From Terriglobia bacterium (lineage in GTDB: Bacteria > Acidobacteriota > Terriglobia > Bryobacterales > Bryobacteraceae), in assembly GCA_020073615.1 (NCBI GenBank), contig JAIQEX010000054.1:1-41479 (forward strand): DNA of 41,479 nucleotides, written 5' to 3'. Below are positions 8,502-16,356 of this stretch, one piece after another. Below the pieces are notes generated by a model. The model worked only from the letters and a program-made list of their open reading frames with translations. It made no database searches and was not told the DNA's origin. The first letter of the stretch is position 1. The number at the start of each line of letters is the position of its first letter. Made by a program: the position numbers and the translations under genes.

Positions 8502-9806
8502 ATGAAAGACAAGAAAACTCCTGTGAGTTTGACCCTGTTGGCGGCCGCCCTGCCGCTTTTGATGGCCGTCGCACCACGGCCGTCCGCCGCTCAGCCGCTA
8601 CCCGGCTCATTGCGCGTTGCGCTGCCCCTGGATCTGGTTGACAGCCTGGATGGGGCGAAGTTCAAAATCCGCATTCCGGCGAACTGGAATGGAACCCTGC
8701 TGGTTTACCTTCAGGGAACCAAGTTGGGGCCCGCGCCGGTGGAACCGGTGCTGGTTCCGCCCGTACTGCCCGGCTCCGAACCGCTGGAGCAAACCCTCCT
8801 GTCCAGGGGCTACGCACTCGCTGCGTCTCAAGTGGCTACTACGGAGTGGCAGCAAAAAGCAGAAGCCCAGGACACCTTTGCGCTCACCACCTACTTTCGT
8901 GGACTGGTGGGGGAGCCCAAGCGCACCATCCTGTTGGGTACTTCACTCGGTGGCCTGGCCACGCTCCGGCTCATCGAAGAGTCTCCCCGATCGTTCGATG
9001 CCGCCATCGCCACCTGCGCGCCCGCTGCCGGCACGCCGAAGAGGTTCGACCGGTCGCTCGATTTCTCCCTCGCCTATGCGGCGGTATTCGGCTGGCCGGA
9101 TGCCTGGGGGCCCATCGACGACCTGCGGCCTGGCATCAACTTCGTCAAAGACGTGAATCCCATCGTGCCCTGGCCGAAGCCGGACGGCAGTAACCGCGGA
9201 GCTTGGGAATTCATTCGACTGGTCAACGGCATTCCATCAGACGCTTTCTGGGGAACCGACCCTCTGCAGGGAGCCACCGGCTTCCTCATGAACATGCTGT
9301 GGGCCACGCAACAGCGGGAGACAATGGAGGCTTGGGCCACCGGGCCCGTCGCGCAGAACGCCGATCACCACTACAGCCTGACGCCCGAGGAGAAGGCGTA
9401 CCTGACGGGCCTGGGTCTGAAGCCCGATGATCTTCTGACGTACATGAACTCGCAGGTTCCGGTAGTGGCCTGTGAGCGGTGCCGTGATTTTGCGTATCGC
9501 TTCGGCACCGTCCGGGGAGCCTTGACCAAACCGGTGATCACTCTGCATACCACGGCGGATGGACTGGCGGATGTCAGTCACGAAAGCTCCTACCGCGCGG
9601 CGGTGGACGTGTGGGGACGCGCGGACTTCCTGCACCAGGCATTCGTGACGGGAGTCGGTCACTGCGCCTTCACGGCAACTCAGTTGCTCACCACACTAAC
9701 CGCAATGGAGAAGTGGCTGGACACCGGCATTCACCCCGATGCTTCGTCCTTCCCCGAGACACAGGGGTTCGACAACCATTTCGTGCCACCACCGTGGCCT
9801 TACTGA
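8502..9806 (+). CDS. Secreted alpha/beta-hydrolase
   Basis: This 434-residue protein has a signal peptide (MKDKK, a hydrophobic core, then APRPSAAQ with cleavage near residue 31). A nucleophile elbow G-T-S-L-G places the likely catalytic serine at S148. A late histidine in GVGHC (H387) and an aspartate in the TTADGLADVSH segment complete a plausible triad. This supports a serine hydrolase of the esterase/lipase or peptidase type acting outside the cytoplasm. The substrate cannot be told. The start was set at 8502 because the signal peptide begins there; the frame extends back to 8424 without signal-like sequence. The divergent regulator lies 138 bp away and could control it. Confidence 0.75.
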   Translation: MKDKKTPVSLTLLAAALPLLMAVAPRPSAAQPLPGSLRVALPLDLVDSLDGAKFKIRIPANWNGTLLVYLQGTKLGPAPVEPVLVPPVLPGSEPLEQTLLSRGYALAASQVATTEWQQKAEAQDTFALTTYFRGLVGEPKRTILLGTSLGGLATLRLIEESPRSFDAAIATCAPAAGTPKRFDRSLDFSLAYAAVFGWPDAWGPIDDLRPGINFVKDVNPIVPWPKPDGSNRGAWEFIRLVNGIPSDAFWGTDPLQGATGFLMNMLWATQQRETMEAWATGPVAQNADHHYSLTPEEKAYLTGLGLKPDDLLTYMNSQVPVVACERCRDFAYRFGTVRGALTKPVITLHTTADGLADVSHESSYRAAVDVWGRADFLHQAFVTGVGHCAFTATQLLTTLTAMEKWLDTGIHPDASSFPETQGFDNHFVPPPWPY

Positions 9807-9822
9807 TGGAAAGACCGGGCCG

Positions 9823-10305
9823 TCAGGCCGCTGATCCGGATGCCAGGGTTTCCAGTTGCCGGACGTGGTTGAGATCGTGGCCCGCCATGGTTTCGACCAG
9901 AACCTGGAAGGTCATCTCCCCGCGTTCGGGATGGCTCAGTTTTTTCGAGAACTGCGGCGGCGGGACGGTGTCGAGCAAGGCCAGGTTCCAGCGGCGCGCC
10001 GCCGAGAAGACCTCGAGCGCGGCCTGTCCCGAGAGCGCCGCGTACGGCTTCGCCCAAGCCTCCTGGTCGAAAGGCTGGATCACGTGGTGCGGCTCGGCCA
10101 AAGCATGGCGGAGCCGCACGGCGAAGACCAGCTCGCAATCCGCCAGGTGGCACAGGATTTCCCGGGCCTTCCATTTTCCGGGAGCGAGGCTGCGCTCCAT
10201 GCCCGACGGACCGAGCCGTCCAGCCAAGGCAGCCAATTGGCCGGGAGTATCCGCGATGACTGTGCGCGGGTCCAGCTTTCCCAACTGGGTGGCGTATGGG
10301 TTCAT
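9823..10305 (-). CDS. DinB-family protein
   Basis: This 160-residue four-helix-bundle protein of the DinB/YfiT superfamily has histidines in LCHLADCE and in MAGHDLNHVRQL that fit the usual three-His metal site. Many relatives act as thiol-dependent metalloenzymes (for example bacillithiol or mycothiol transferases), but the substrate here is unknown. The ATG at 10305 is preceded by TACAAT, and the protein begins MNPYATQLGKLD, a natural start; the frame from 10512 crosses into the neighbouring gene. It lies 38 bp downstream of a DUF4159 gene on the same strand. Confidence 0.8.
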   Translation of the reverse strand: MNPYATQLGKLDPRTVIADTPGQLAALAGRLGPSGMERSLAPGKWKAREILCHLADCELVFAVRLRHALAEPHHVIQPFDQEAWAKPYAALSGQAALEVFSAARRWNLALLDTVPPPQFSKKLSHPERGEMTFQVLVETMAGHDLNHVRQLETLASGSAA

Positions 10306-10312
10306 GGTCCCG

Positions 10313-10318
10313 ATTGTA
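10313..10318 (-). promoter_or_regulatory. -10 hexamer (TACAAT) of the DinB gene
   Basis: TACAAT on the minus strand sits 7 bases before the ATG at 10305, consistent with a leaderless transcript. No convincing -35 was found. Confidence 0.4.
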
Positions 10319-10343
10319 CATCGCGCCCGGCGCCGCGGAGCGC

Positions 10344-11171
10344 TTAATGGGTCATGGAATACACGATGTAATTCACGCCCAGGCGGATGGCCTGGTCGGA
10401 GAATTTCTCGGGATAGGATGCGTCGTCGGCCCACTCCCACGCATCGCCGATATCGGAGTTGAAGGAGATGGCCACCAGGATGCGGCCCTTGTCGTCGTAA
10501 ATGGCGCGCCAATGGGCTCCCTTTCCATCGCGGTATTTGTAGCCATAATTCAGGTGCGCGTAGCCCGGAACCTGGATGCGCTCGCTCAAATCGTAAACCG
10601 TGTGAAAAATCGGGTCGTCATCGGGGATGTCTTTGATCGGCCGGTCGGGGAAGGCGCGCCGGATGCGCGATTCGAACTCGGCCCACTCGGCGCCGCCGTG
10701 GAAATCGTCGGCCATGAAGAAACCGCCGCGCAGCAAATATTCGCGCAGCTCCTGTCCCTGGTGGTCGGTGAGGCCCCATTCGCCCACCTGGACGGCGTAG
10801 AGCCACGGCCAGTCGTACGCGTCGCCTTCGTCGAGGTTCACGCACTGCTCCACGGAGCGCACGTGAATGCGGGTGAGCCGCCGCACCGCCTGCGCGAAGT
10901 GCCGGTCGGCGCGCGGAAAATCCTGGCTCCAGAGGGAGACGCCGACGTGCCAGTCGAGATCGCGGTAGCGGTACCCGTTCAGCGGGCCCGGCGGAAACAT
11001 CAGCCGCGCAAAGGTCCACTCGGTCTTCTCCCGCCAGTCCGGCGGCATGGGAATCTCGCCGATACGGTATTCCACGCCGTTGAATTCGCGGAACGGGCGC
11101 TGGAAGGCATAGAGCGCGCCCATCAGGGTCAGGCCGCACGCCAACAGCCAGGGTGCCTTCCGGAAGCTCAT
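10344..11171 (-). CDS. DUF4159 protein, copy 1
   Basis: This 275-residue protein has an N-terminal hydrophobic segment (LLACGLTLMGALYAF) that is a signal peptide or membrane anchor, followed by a DUF4159 domain. Family features include RADRHFAQAVRRLTR, DWPWLYAVQVGEW, LREYLLRGGFFMADDFHG, and the end GVNYIVYSMTH. DUF4159 proteins are predicted to have a class I amidotransferase-like fold and are common in acidobacteria and planctomycetes; their function is not known. A paralogue lies at 14602-15447 with the same end motif. The start at 11171 has an AAGG/GGAGG stretch upstream; a GTG at 11201 is a less likely alternative. Confidence 0.8.
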   Translation of the reverse strand: MSFRKAPWLLACGLTLMGALYAFQRPFREFNGVEYRIGEIPMPPDWREKTEWTFARLMFPPGPLNGYRYRDLDWHVGVSLWSQDFPRADRHFAQAVRRLTRIHVRSVEQCVNLDEGDAYDWPWLYAVQVGEWGLTDHQGQELREYLLRGGFFMADDFHGGAEWAEFESRIRRAFPDRPIKDIPDDDPIFHTVYDLSERIQVPGYAHLNYGYKYRDGKGAHWRAIYDDKGRILVAISFNSDIGDAWEWADDASYPEKFSDQAIRLGVNYIVYSMTH

Positions 11172-11209
11172 CCCTCCGCCTTGTACTTCCGAGAATATCA
11201 CGCGTTGGG

Positions 11210-11215
11210 TACACT
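11210..11215 (+). promoter_or_regulatory. -10-like hexamer (TACACT) of the DUF1080 gene
   Basis: TACACT is 8 bases before the ATG at 11224, again a leaderless arrangement. A TTGTAC lies upstream at 11181, but the spacer of 23 bp is too long for a normal promoter. Confidence 0.3.
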
Positions 11216-11223
11216 AATCTGTG

Positions 11224-12159
11224 ATGAAACAGCTTTGGCTTCTCTCGATCGCAGCCGCGGCGCTGCTGGGCCTGGCCTTCGCCCAAAAATCCGCGAACCC
11301 GTTTGCCGGACGATGGGACATCACCGTCCTCACGTCGCAGGCGGTGTATCCCGACTGGCTGGAGGTGGTGGAGAAAGATGGCGCTCTCCAGTGCCGCTAT
11401 CAGCCGCGCGCAGGGAGCATGGTGCCCATCCGTGACGCGAAAATGGAAGGCTCGCACCTGATCCTGGCCATGTCGCCGGCCTCCGACAAAGGTCCCGCGG
11501 CCACGTGGGATCTGACCGTAAGCGGCGATAAACTCACGGGCGTGATGAAGCGCGGCGAGACCGAAACCGGAAAGCTCAAGGGCGCGCGCGCACCCGAATT
11601 GAAGCGCGACCCTCCCAAGGCCTGGGCCGATCCCGAGCCGGTATTCAACGGCAAAGACCTCACCGGATGGGAGCTTGCCAACCCGGGCATCAACCACTGG
11701 GTGGCGAAAGGCGGCGAACTGGTGAACGAAGCCAAGGGCGCCAATATCAAAACCACGCGCAAGTTCGACGATTTCAAACTGCACGTCGAATACAACTGCC
11801 CGGACGAGGGGAACAGCGGCGTGTACCTGCGCGGCCGCTACGAGGTGCAGGTGGAGTACGAAAAACCGGGCACCAACGACGCGTTTCACAGCATGGGTGC
11901 GGTCTACAGCATGCTTGCCCCCGCGGTGGAGCTGCCCAAGAAGCCCGGCCAGTGGGAGACCTACGACATCACCCTGATCGGCCGCTGGGTGACGGTGGTG
12001 CGCGACGGCGTCAAGACCATCGACAACCAGGAGATTGCGGGCATCACCGGCGGCGCGCTCGACGCCAATGAAGGCGAGCCGGGCCCCATCTTCCTGCAAG
12101 GCGACCACACCGGGGGGATGAAGTACCGGAATATTACGATCTCGGTGGCGAAGCGGTAA
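11224..12159 (+). CDS. Secreted DUF1080 (3-keto-disaccharide hydrolase-type) protein
   Basis: This 311-residue protein has a clear signal peptide (MKQLWLLSIAAAALLGLAFA) with cleavage before QKSANP. Residues about 20-130 form a beta-rich N-terminal part. Residues about 140-311 are a DUF1080 concanavalin-like domain (PVFNGKDLTGWEL, GELVNEAKGANIKT, HVEYNCPDEGNSGVYLRGRYEVQV, GPIFLQGDHTGGMKYRNITI). DUF1080 is assigned to 3-keto-glycoside hydrolysis in some bacteria, so a role in sugar breakdown outside the cytoplasm is likely but unproven. The start codon could also be the GTG directly before the chosen ATG. It is divergent from DUF4159 copy 1. Confidence 0.85.
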   Translation: MKQLWLLSIAAAALLGLAFAQKSANPFAGRWDITVLTSQAVYPDWLEVVEKDGALQCRYQPRAGSMVPIRDAKMEGSHLILAMSPASDKGPAATWDLTVSGDKLTGVMKRGETETGKLKGARAPELKRDPPKAWADPEPVFNGKDLTGWELANPGINHWVAKGGELVNEAKGANIKTTRKFDDFKLHVEYNCPDEGNSGVYLRGRYEVQVEYEKPGTNDAFHSMGAVYSMLAPAVELPKKPGQWETYDITLIGRWVTVVRDGVKTIDNQEIAGITGGALDANEGEPGPIFLQGDHTGGMKYRNITISVAKR

Positions 12160-12160
12160 G

Positions 12161-12194
12161 GTTCACCGCCGAGGCGCAGAGACGCCGAGAAGAG
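12161..12194. repeat. Short interspersed GAGGCGCAGAGACGC-type repeat
   Basis: Directly after the DUF1080 stop the sequence CACCGCCGAGGCGCAGAG, followed by ACGCCGAGAAGA, shows the loose ~9-base period of an interspersed sequence that I recall seeing between genes in acidobacterial, planctomycetal and other genomes. Only one copy is in this window. Confidence 0.4.
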
Positions 12195-12219
12195 CACCTA
12201 TCGCTCGGCTGCTCGCTCG

Positions 12220-12693
12220 CTAGAACTCCTTGCGCGGGGCGGCCTGCCCGGCTCCCACGCGTCCGGCCACGATCTCCGCCTGAAAGTAGTTTTCGCCGCG
12301 CATGGGCGATCCGGCCATGCGGCGCAGCATGGCGAGTTGCCCCACGTGCGTCAGCGCGTCGGCTACCGGGCCCTGAAACAGCTTCTCCGCCGGTGCGCCG
12401 AGCGGCGCGGCGGAAGCCAGCCGCTGGTCGAGCGCTTCCAGCGCCGCGAAGAAGCGGGCCGATCCCTCGTCCCAGGCGAGCGGCGGCGAATCGTGCCACG
12501 CAGGCCGGCCGTTAGAGAGGGCGAGCGCCCAATCGAGCAGGTCGCCGATGTGCGCCAGAATCTCGGCCGGCGTGCGCGCGCCCGGTGAGGATCGAAAGCC
12601 GGCAGACTCCGCCGGCGCCCCGCGCAGCGCTTTTCCGCCGCGGTATGCCAGCGTGGCTACCGTGTGCCGCAACAGGTCGACGTTGGTTTGCAT
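12220..12693 (-). CDS. DinB-superfamily protein
   Basis: This 157-residue helical protein has DinB-like segments: ILAHIGDLLDWAL in the first half and VADALTHVGQLAMLRRMAG in the second, each with a histidine that could bind metal. It is more divergent than the DinB protein at 9823. Its ATG overlaps the stop codon of the upstream exonuclease by one base (TAATG), so the two are probably made by coupled translation. Function unknown; the pairing with an RNase may only be operonic. Confidence 0.7.
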   Translation of the reverse strand: MQTNVDLLRHTVATLAYRGGKALRGAPAESAGFRSSPGARTPAEILAHIGDLLDWALALSNGRPAWHDSPPLAWDEGSARFFAALEALDQRLASAAPLGAPAEKLFQGPVADALTHVGQLAMLRRMAGSPMRGENYFQAEIVAGRVGAGQAAPRKEF

Positions 12694-14129
12694 TATGCCC
12701 TCCCGAAATCGATGAAGCCGCGCTGCGGATCGGTGCTCAGCAGCCTCACGCGCAGCCGGTCGCCCACGTCCAGCCCCTGCTCGCCGTGCATGAGCCGGCC
12801 TTCCACCGGCGGACCGAGCGCGCGCACGAAGACGCCCTTCGTGGTCACGCCGGTGACCACGGCGGAGAACGCCTGGCCCACGCGGTCGTGCAGCGCCACG
12901 GCCGCTATGCGCTTGTCCATGTCGCGGCGCACCTTGCGCGCGGCGTCCTCTTTCAAGGTGCAGTTGCGCGCGATGGCATCCAGCGCATCGTCGGGGTACG
13001 GCTTCGCGGGCAGCGCCTTCAGCAGGCGCTGCGTCACCAGGTCGGCGAAGCGGCGGTTGGGCGCGGTGGAATGGGTGTAGTCCTGCACCGCCAGACCGAA
13101 GTGGCCCTGTGCGGGATCCGACGGCCGCAACAGCACGTACTGCCCGGGCCCCATCAATTTCAACACTGCGAGCGAGACGTCGGAGTAGTGCACCGCGTCG
13201 GCCTGCTTGCGCCGCGCGAGGAAAGCGTTGAGCGCTCCCGAGTCGGGCGCGGCGGGCAGTGTGTCGCCATACTGCGCCGCCAGTTCCACGATGCGCGGCC
13301 AGCGCTCCGGCTCCTTCACCACGCGCCGGATGGAGGACACGCCGGCCGCGCGCAGCGCTTGCGCCATCACCTCATTGGCCGCGATCATGAAATCCTCGAT
13401 CAATTGCGAAGCGCGATTGGTGCCGCGCGCGGTGATGTCGCGCACCTGGCCGTCGGCGATCACGGGCTGCGCCTCCAGCCGTTCGAAGGTGAGCGCGCCC
13501 AGCCGATGGCGCGCCGCGCGCAGAGCTTGGGCGGCCTCATCCTGCAGCTTGAGCTGCGCCGCAAGATCGGCGGATGCGGCGACCTTCGGGGGCGCGGCGC
13601 CCTTTCCTTCGAGCCACGCGCCCACGGCATTGTAAGTCAGTTGCGCGCGGTTGCGAACCAGCGCGCGATAGACACTGCCTGCGCCCAGCGACCCATCGGC
13701 GGCCACCACGAATTCAATCGCCACGCCGGCGCGGTCTTCGCCCTCGTTGAGCGATGTGAGGTCGGTGGAGAGACGCTCCGGCAGCATGGGGAAGGTGCGC
13801 ACGCCGGCGTAGACCGTGGTGGCTTCCCGGGCCGCATGGCTGTCGATAGGCGTCCCTTGCGCGACCGCGGAATCGACGTCGGCGATGCCCACCAGCACGC
13901 GTATGCCGCCCGCGACGCGCTCGGCCCATTCGATCTGATCGAGATCGCGCGAATCGTCGTTATCGATCGAGCTCCAGGGCAGGGAAGCGAGATCGCGCAA
14001 GCCGTTGCCGGTCTGCGGTCGGATGGTGGCGAGCTGGTGCTCCACTTCGGGCGGAAAATCGGGCGAAAAGCCGCGCTCCATCATTTCCTGGCGGGCCGCC
14101 GCGGCCAGGTTGAACTCGTCGTGAGCCAT
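12693..14129 (-). CDS. RNB-domain 3'-5' exoribonuclease (RNase II/R family)
   Basis: This 478-residue ribonuclease has an RNB domain from about residue 45 to 380 and an S1-like RNA-binding domain at about 415-478 (GQAFSAVVTGVTTKGVFVRAL). It lacks the N-terminal cold-shock domains of E. coli RNase II. The catalytic motif SIDNDDSRDLDQIEWA supplies D56, D62 and D64, but the fourth acidic position (D210 of E. coli RNase II) is Q65. HSTAPNRRFADLVTQR is the typical family segment near the C-terminal end of RNB. It probably degrades RNA in the cytoplasm; activity depends on how the Gln is tolerated. The ATG at 14129 lies 7 bases from TACGCT, and the frame upstream of it runs into a palindrome. Confidence 0.85.
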   Translation of the reverse strand: MAHDEFNLAAAARQEMMERGFSPDFPPEVEHQLATIRPQTGNGLRDLASLPWSSIDNDDSRDLDQIEWAERVAGGIRVLVGIADVDSAVAQGTPIDSHAAREATTVYAGVRTFPMLPERLSTDLTSLNEGEDRAGVAIEFVVAADGSLGAGSVYRALVRNRAQLTYNAVGAWLEGKGAAPPKVAASADLAAQLKLQDEAAQALRAARHRLGALTFERLEAQPVIADGQVRDITARGTNRASQLIEDFMIAANEVMAQALRAAGVSSIRRVVKEPERWPRIVELAAQYGDTLPAAPDSGALNAFLARRKQADAVHYSDVSLAVLKLMGPGQYVLLRPSDPAQGHFGLAVQDYTHSTAPNRRFADLVTQRLLKALPAKPYPDDALDAIARNCTLKEDAARKVRRDMDKRIAAVALHDRVGQAFSAVVTGVTTKGVFVRALGPPVEGRLMHGEQGLDVGDRLRVRLLSTDPQRGFIDFGRA

Positions 14130-14136
14130 GGCATCG

Positions 14137-14142
14137 AGCGTA
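14137..14142 (-). promoter_or_regulatory. -10-like hexamer (TACGCT) of the exoribonuclease gene
   Basis: TACGCT on the minus strand is 7 bases from the ATG. With an 18-bp spacer the matching -35 position would be CTGTCA, which falls inside the outer arm of the 14151-14222 palindrome. Confidence 0.35.
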
Positions 14143-14150
14143 GCACGCCC

Positions 14151-14222
14151 CCTAATTCGGTGACAGGCTACGAAACCCCTAAATACGAGTTTGGGGGTTT
14201 CGTAGCCTGTCACCGAATTAGG
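14151..14222. repeat. 29-bp perfect inverted repeat (palindromic element)
   Basis: Positions 14151-14179 and 14194-14222 are exact reverse complements (29 of 29) around a 14-base centre in which AAA/TTT can pair as well. After a 5-base bulge on the right side, CGCCCC/GGGGCG extends the symmetry. No T-run follows on either strand. It fills the gap between the DUF423 stop and the exoribonuclease start. A stem of this length and perfection suggests a young palindromic mobile element, or a strong transcript-end or mRNA-processing hairpin. Confidence 0.85.
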
Positions 14223-14224
14223 AA

Positions 14225-14593
14225 TCAGGGGCGGCGGAGGCGCCAGGCCAGCAGCAGCCACGCGAGGATGAACGCCACGCCGCCGAAAGGGGTGACGGCG
14301 CCCAGCGCGCGCGTGCCCGTCACCGCCAGCAGGTACAGGCTGCCGGAGAAGATCAGAATGCCCGCCAGCAGCAGCCAGCATACCCCGTTGGCGGCTTCCA
14401 CCGCGAAGGTGCCCGTCTTGGGCAGGATGGAAACGACCAGCATCCCCAACGCGTGGATGAAGTGGTAGAACACCGCTTTCTCATAGACGCTCATCAGGTA
14501 CGCATCCAGCCGAGCGCGCAATACATGAGCGCCGAACGCTCCCAGGATGACCGCCAGTGCCAGAAGGACTGCGCCGATTACGTTCCAGTTCAT
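14225..14593 (-). CDS. DUF423 family small membrane protein
   Basis: This 122-residue inner-membrane protein has about four hydrophobic helices. It begins MNWNVIGAVLLALAVILGAFGAHVL and contains the conserved segments YEKAVFYHFIHALGMLVVS, GILIFSGSLYLLA and TPFGGVAFILAWLLL, which identify DUF423 (YgdD family). Function is unknown. The ATG at 14593 has GAGG six bases upstream. A TTG at 14605 that overlaps the previous gene's stop is the alternative start. It follows DUF4159 copy 2 with 8 bases between, probably in one operon. Confidence 0.85.
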   Translation of the reverse strand: MNWNVIGAVLLALAVILGAFGAHVLRARLDAYLMSVYEKAVFYHFIHALGMLVVSILPKTGTFAVEAANGVCWLLLAGILIFSGSLYLLAVTGTRALGAVTPFGGVAFILAWLLLAWRLRRP

Positions 14594-14601
14594 GGGCTGC
14601 C

Positions 14602-15447
14602 TCAATGGGTCATGGAATAAATCAGGTAGTTCACGCCGATACGGATACCCAGGTCGGAGAACTTTGCGGGATACGCCGGGTTGTCGGCGTGCTCCCAGGA
14701 GTCGCCCAGGTCCATATTAAAGCAGATGGCCACCATGACGCGGCCGTAGTTGTCGTAAATGCCGCGCCAGTGGGGCACTTTCCCGTCTTTTTCGTAAACG
14801 CGCCCGCTTTCCAGGAACTGCGCGCCGGGCACCTGGTAGCGATCGTCCAGATCGTAGATGGTATGAAAGATGGCGTCTCTGGAATCGATCTCCACGATGG
14901 GGCGGTCGGGGAAGACTTTCTTCATGGTGGCCTCAAAGAACGACCATTCGATGGTGCCGTGAAAGTCGTCGCACATGAAGAAGCCGCCGCGCAGCAGGAA
15001 TTCGCGCATGGTTTTGGCCTGCGACTCGGTCAGATCCCAATGGCCCACTTCCACGCCGTAGAGCCAGGGCCAATCGAACACATCGCCGTCATCGAGGTCG
15101 ATCGGTTCTTCCACGGAGCGCGCATGGAGGCGCGTGAGGCGGCGGATGGCGGCCGACAAGTGGCGGTCCGAGCGCGGGTAGTCCATGGTCCAGTTGGAGC
15201 CGCCTTCTTTCCAGCTTCCGTAGAACTCGAATCCGCCGTTGCGCGGCAGCACGGGCGGGTACATGAGGCGCGCGAAGGCCCATTCGGATTTATCCTGCCA
15301 GTCCGGGGGCTTGGGAAAGTTCGAATACTCCACGCCGGGATACTCGCGGAAAGGCTTCTGCCAGGCGTAAAGAGCGGTCAGAAGCAAGCAGAGGGCGGCG
15401 GCGAGGGCTGCGGCGCGCGGGACATGGATGGATCGGAACACGGCCAA
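14602..15447 (-). CDS. DUF4159 protein, copy 2
   Basis: This 281-residue paralogue of the protein at 10344 has an N-terminal hydrophobic anchor or signal (AAALAAALCLLLTALYAW) and the same conserved blocks: DWPWLYGVEVGHWDLT, MREFLLRGGFFMCDDFHG, and the end GVNYLIYSMTH. The start is probably TTG at 15447, since TATCCT lies 8 bases upstream; a GTG two codons later is possible. Function unknown. Having two copies about 3.4 kb apart, each followed by a different small gene, points to duplication within this locus. Confidence 0.8.
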   Translation of the reverse strand: MAVFRSIHVPRAAALAAALCLLLTALYAWQKPFREYPGVEYSNFPKPPDWQDKSEWAFARLMYPPVLPRNGGFEFYGSWKEGGSNWTMDYPRSDRHLSAAIRRLTRLHARSVEEPIDLDDGDVFDWPWLYGVEVGHWDLTESQAKTMREFLLRGGFFMCDDFHGTIEWSFFEATMKKVFPDRPIVEIDSRDAIFHTIYDLDDRYQVPGAQFLESGRVYEKDGKVPHWRGIYDNYGRVMVAICFNMDLGDSWEHADNPAYPAKFSDLGIRIGVNYLIYSMTH

Positions 15448-15493
15448 CTAAGTCCAGGATACCATTCGTCTTAAATGTGATATGGTGAGGCCT

Positions 15494-16342
15494 ATGAAAG
15501 CGAACGATTCCCTATCCCGCCGGTCGTTTCTGGCATTCACAGCGGCGGCCCCGCTGGCGCTGGCGGCGCCGGAAGCGAAGCACATCCCCGTGGGCATCGA
15601 GCTGTACTCGGTCCGCACCGAACTGACTCAAGACCTTCCAGGGACCGTGACGGCGATCGCCAAAATGGGCTACGAGGTGGTCGAATTCTATGGGCCCTAC
15701 TATGCCTGGACTCCCGGCCGCGCCAAGGAAGTGCGCAAGCTGCTGGACGACCTGGGCATCCAGTGCCGATCGACGCATAACGACGCCAAAAACTTCACCT
15801 CCGAGGGGCTGCCCAAGGCCATGGAACTCAATCAGATTCTGGGCACGAAGTTCATCGTCATGGCCAGCGCCGGGCGCGTGGACGGGCTCGACGGTTGGAG
15901 GAAGGTCGGCGACACGCTGACCCAGGCGGCGGAACAACTCCGGCCCGCGGGGATGCGGGCGGGCTATCACAATCACAAGCCGGAGTTCCTCCAGGTGGAG
16001 GGCAAGCGTCCCATCGAGGTGATTGCCGCGAGCACTCCCAAGGACGTCATGCTGCAGCTCGACGTGGGCACGTGTGTGGACGCCGGCGCCGACCCGGTGG
16101 CGTGGATTCAAGCCAATCCCGGACGCATCAATACCCTTCATTGCAAGGATTGGGCGCCCGGCGCGGACAAAGGGTACCGCGTCCTGTTCGGCGAAGGCGA
16201 TGCACCCTGGAAGAAGATCTTCGCAGCGGCCGAATCCACCGGCGGCGTGGAGTATTACCTGATCGAGCAGGAGGGCAGCCGCTTCCCTCCATTGGAGACG
16301 GCCGAGCGGTGTCTGGCCAACTGGAAAAAGCTGCGGGGGTGA
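15494..16342 (+). CDS. Tat-exported sugar phosphate isomerase/epimerase-like TIM-barrel protein
   Basis: This 282-residue protein has a Tat signal (SRRSFL at residues 8-13, then a hydrophobic stretch ending ALAAPEA). The mature part is an AP-endonuclease-2/xylose-isomerase-type TIM barrel. Candidate metal ligands are in YHNHKPEF, QLDVGTCVDAG, HCKDW and the C-terminal IEQEG, in the usual order for the family. Such exported proteins are common next to oxidoreductases and DUF1080 proteins in acidobacteria and planctomycetes, and are thought to act on sugars or cyclitols. ATG 15494 has GAGG nearby; ATG 15482 in the same frame is an alternative. The phosphatase gene follows after 14 bases. Confidence 0.85.
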   Translation: MKANDSLSRRSFLAFTAAAPLALAAPEAKHIPVGIELYSVRTELTQDLPGTVTAIAKMGYEVVEFYGPYYAWTPGRAKEVRKLLDDLGIQCRSTHNDAKNFTSEGLPKAMELNQILGTKFIVMASAGRVDGLDGWRKVGDTLTQAAEQLRPAGMRAGYHNHKPEFLQVEGKRPIEVIAASTPKDVMLQLDVGTCVDAGADPVAWIQANPGRINTLHCKDWAPGADKGYRVLFGEGDAPWKKIFAAAESTGGVEYYLIEQEGSRFPPLETAERCLANWKKLRG

Positions 16343-16356
16343 CTCGCCCGTAAGCA

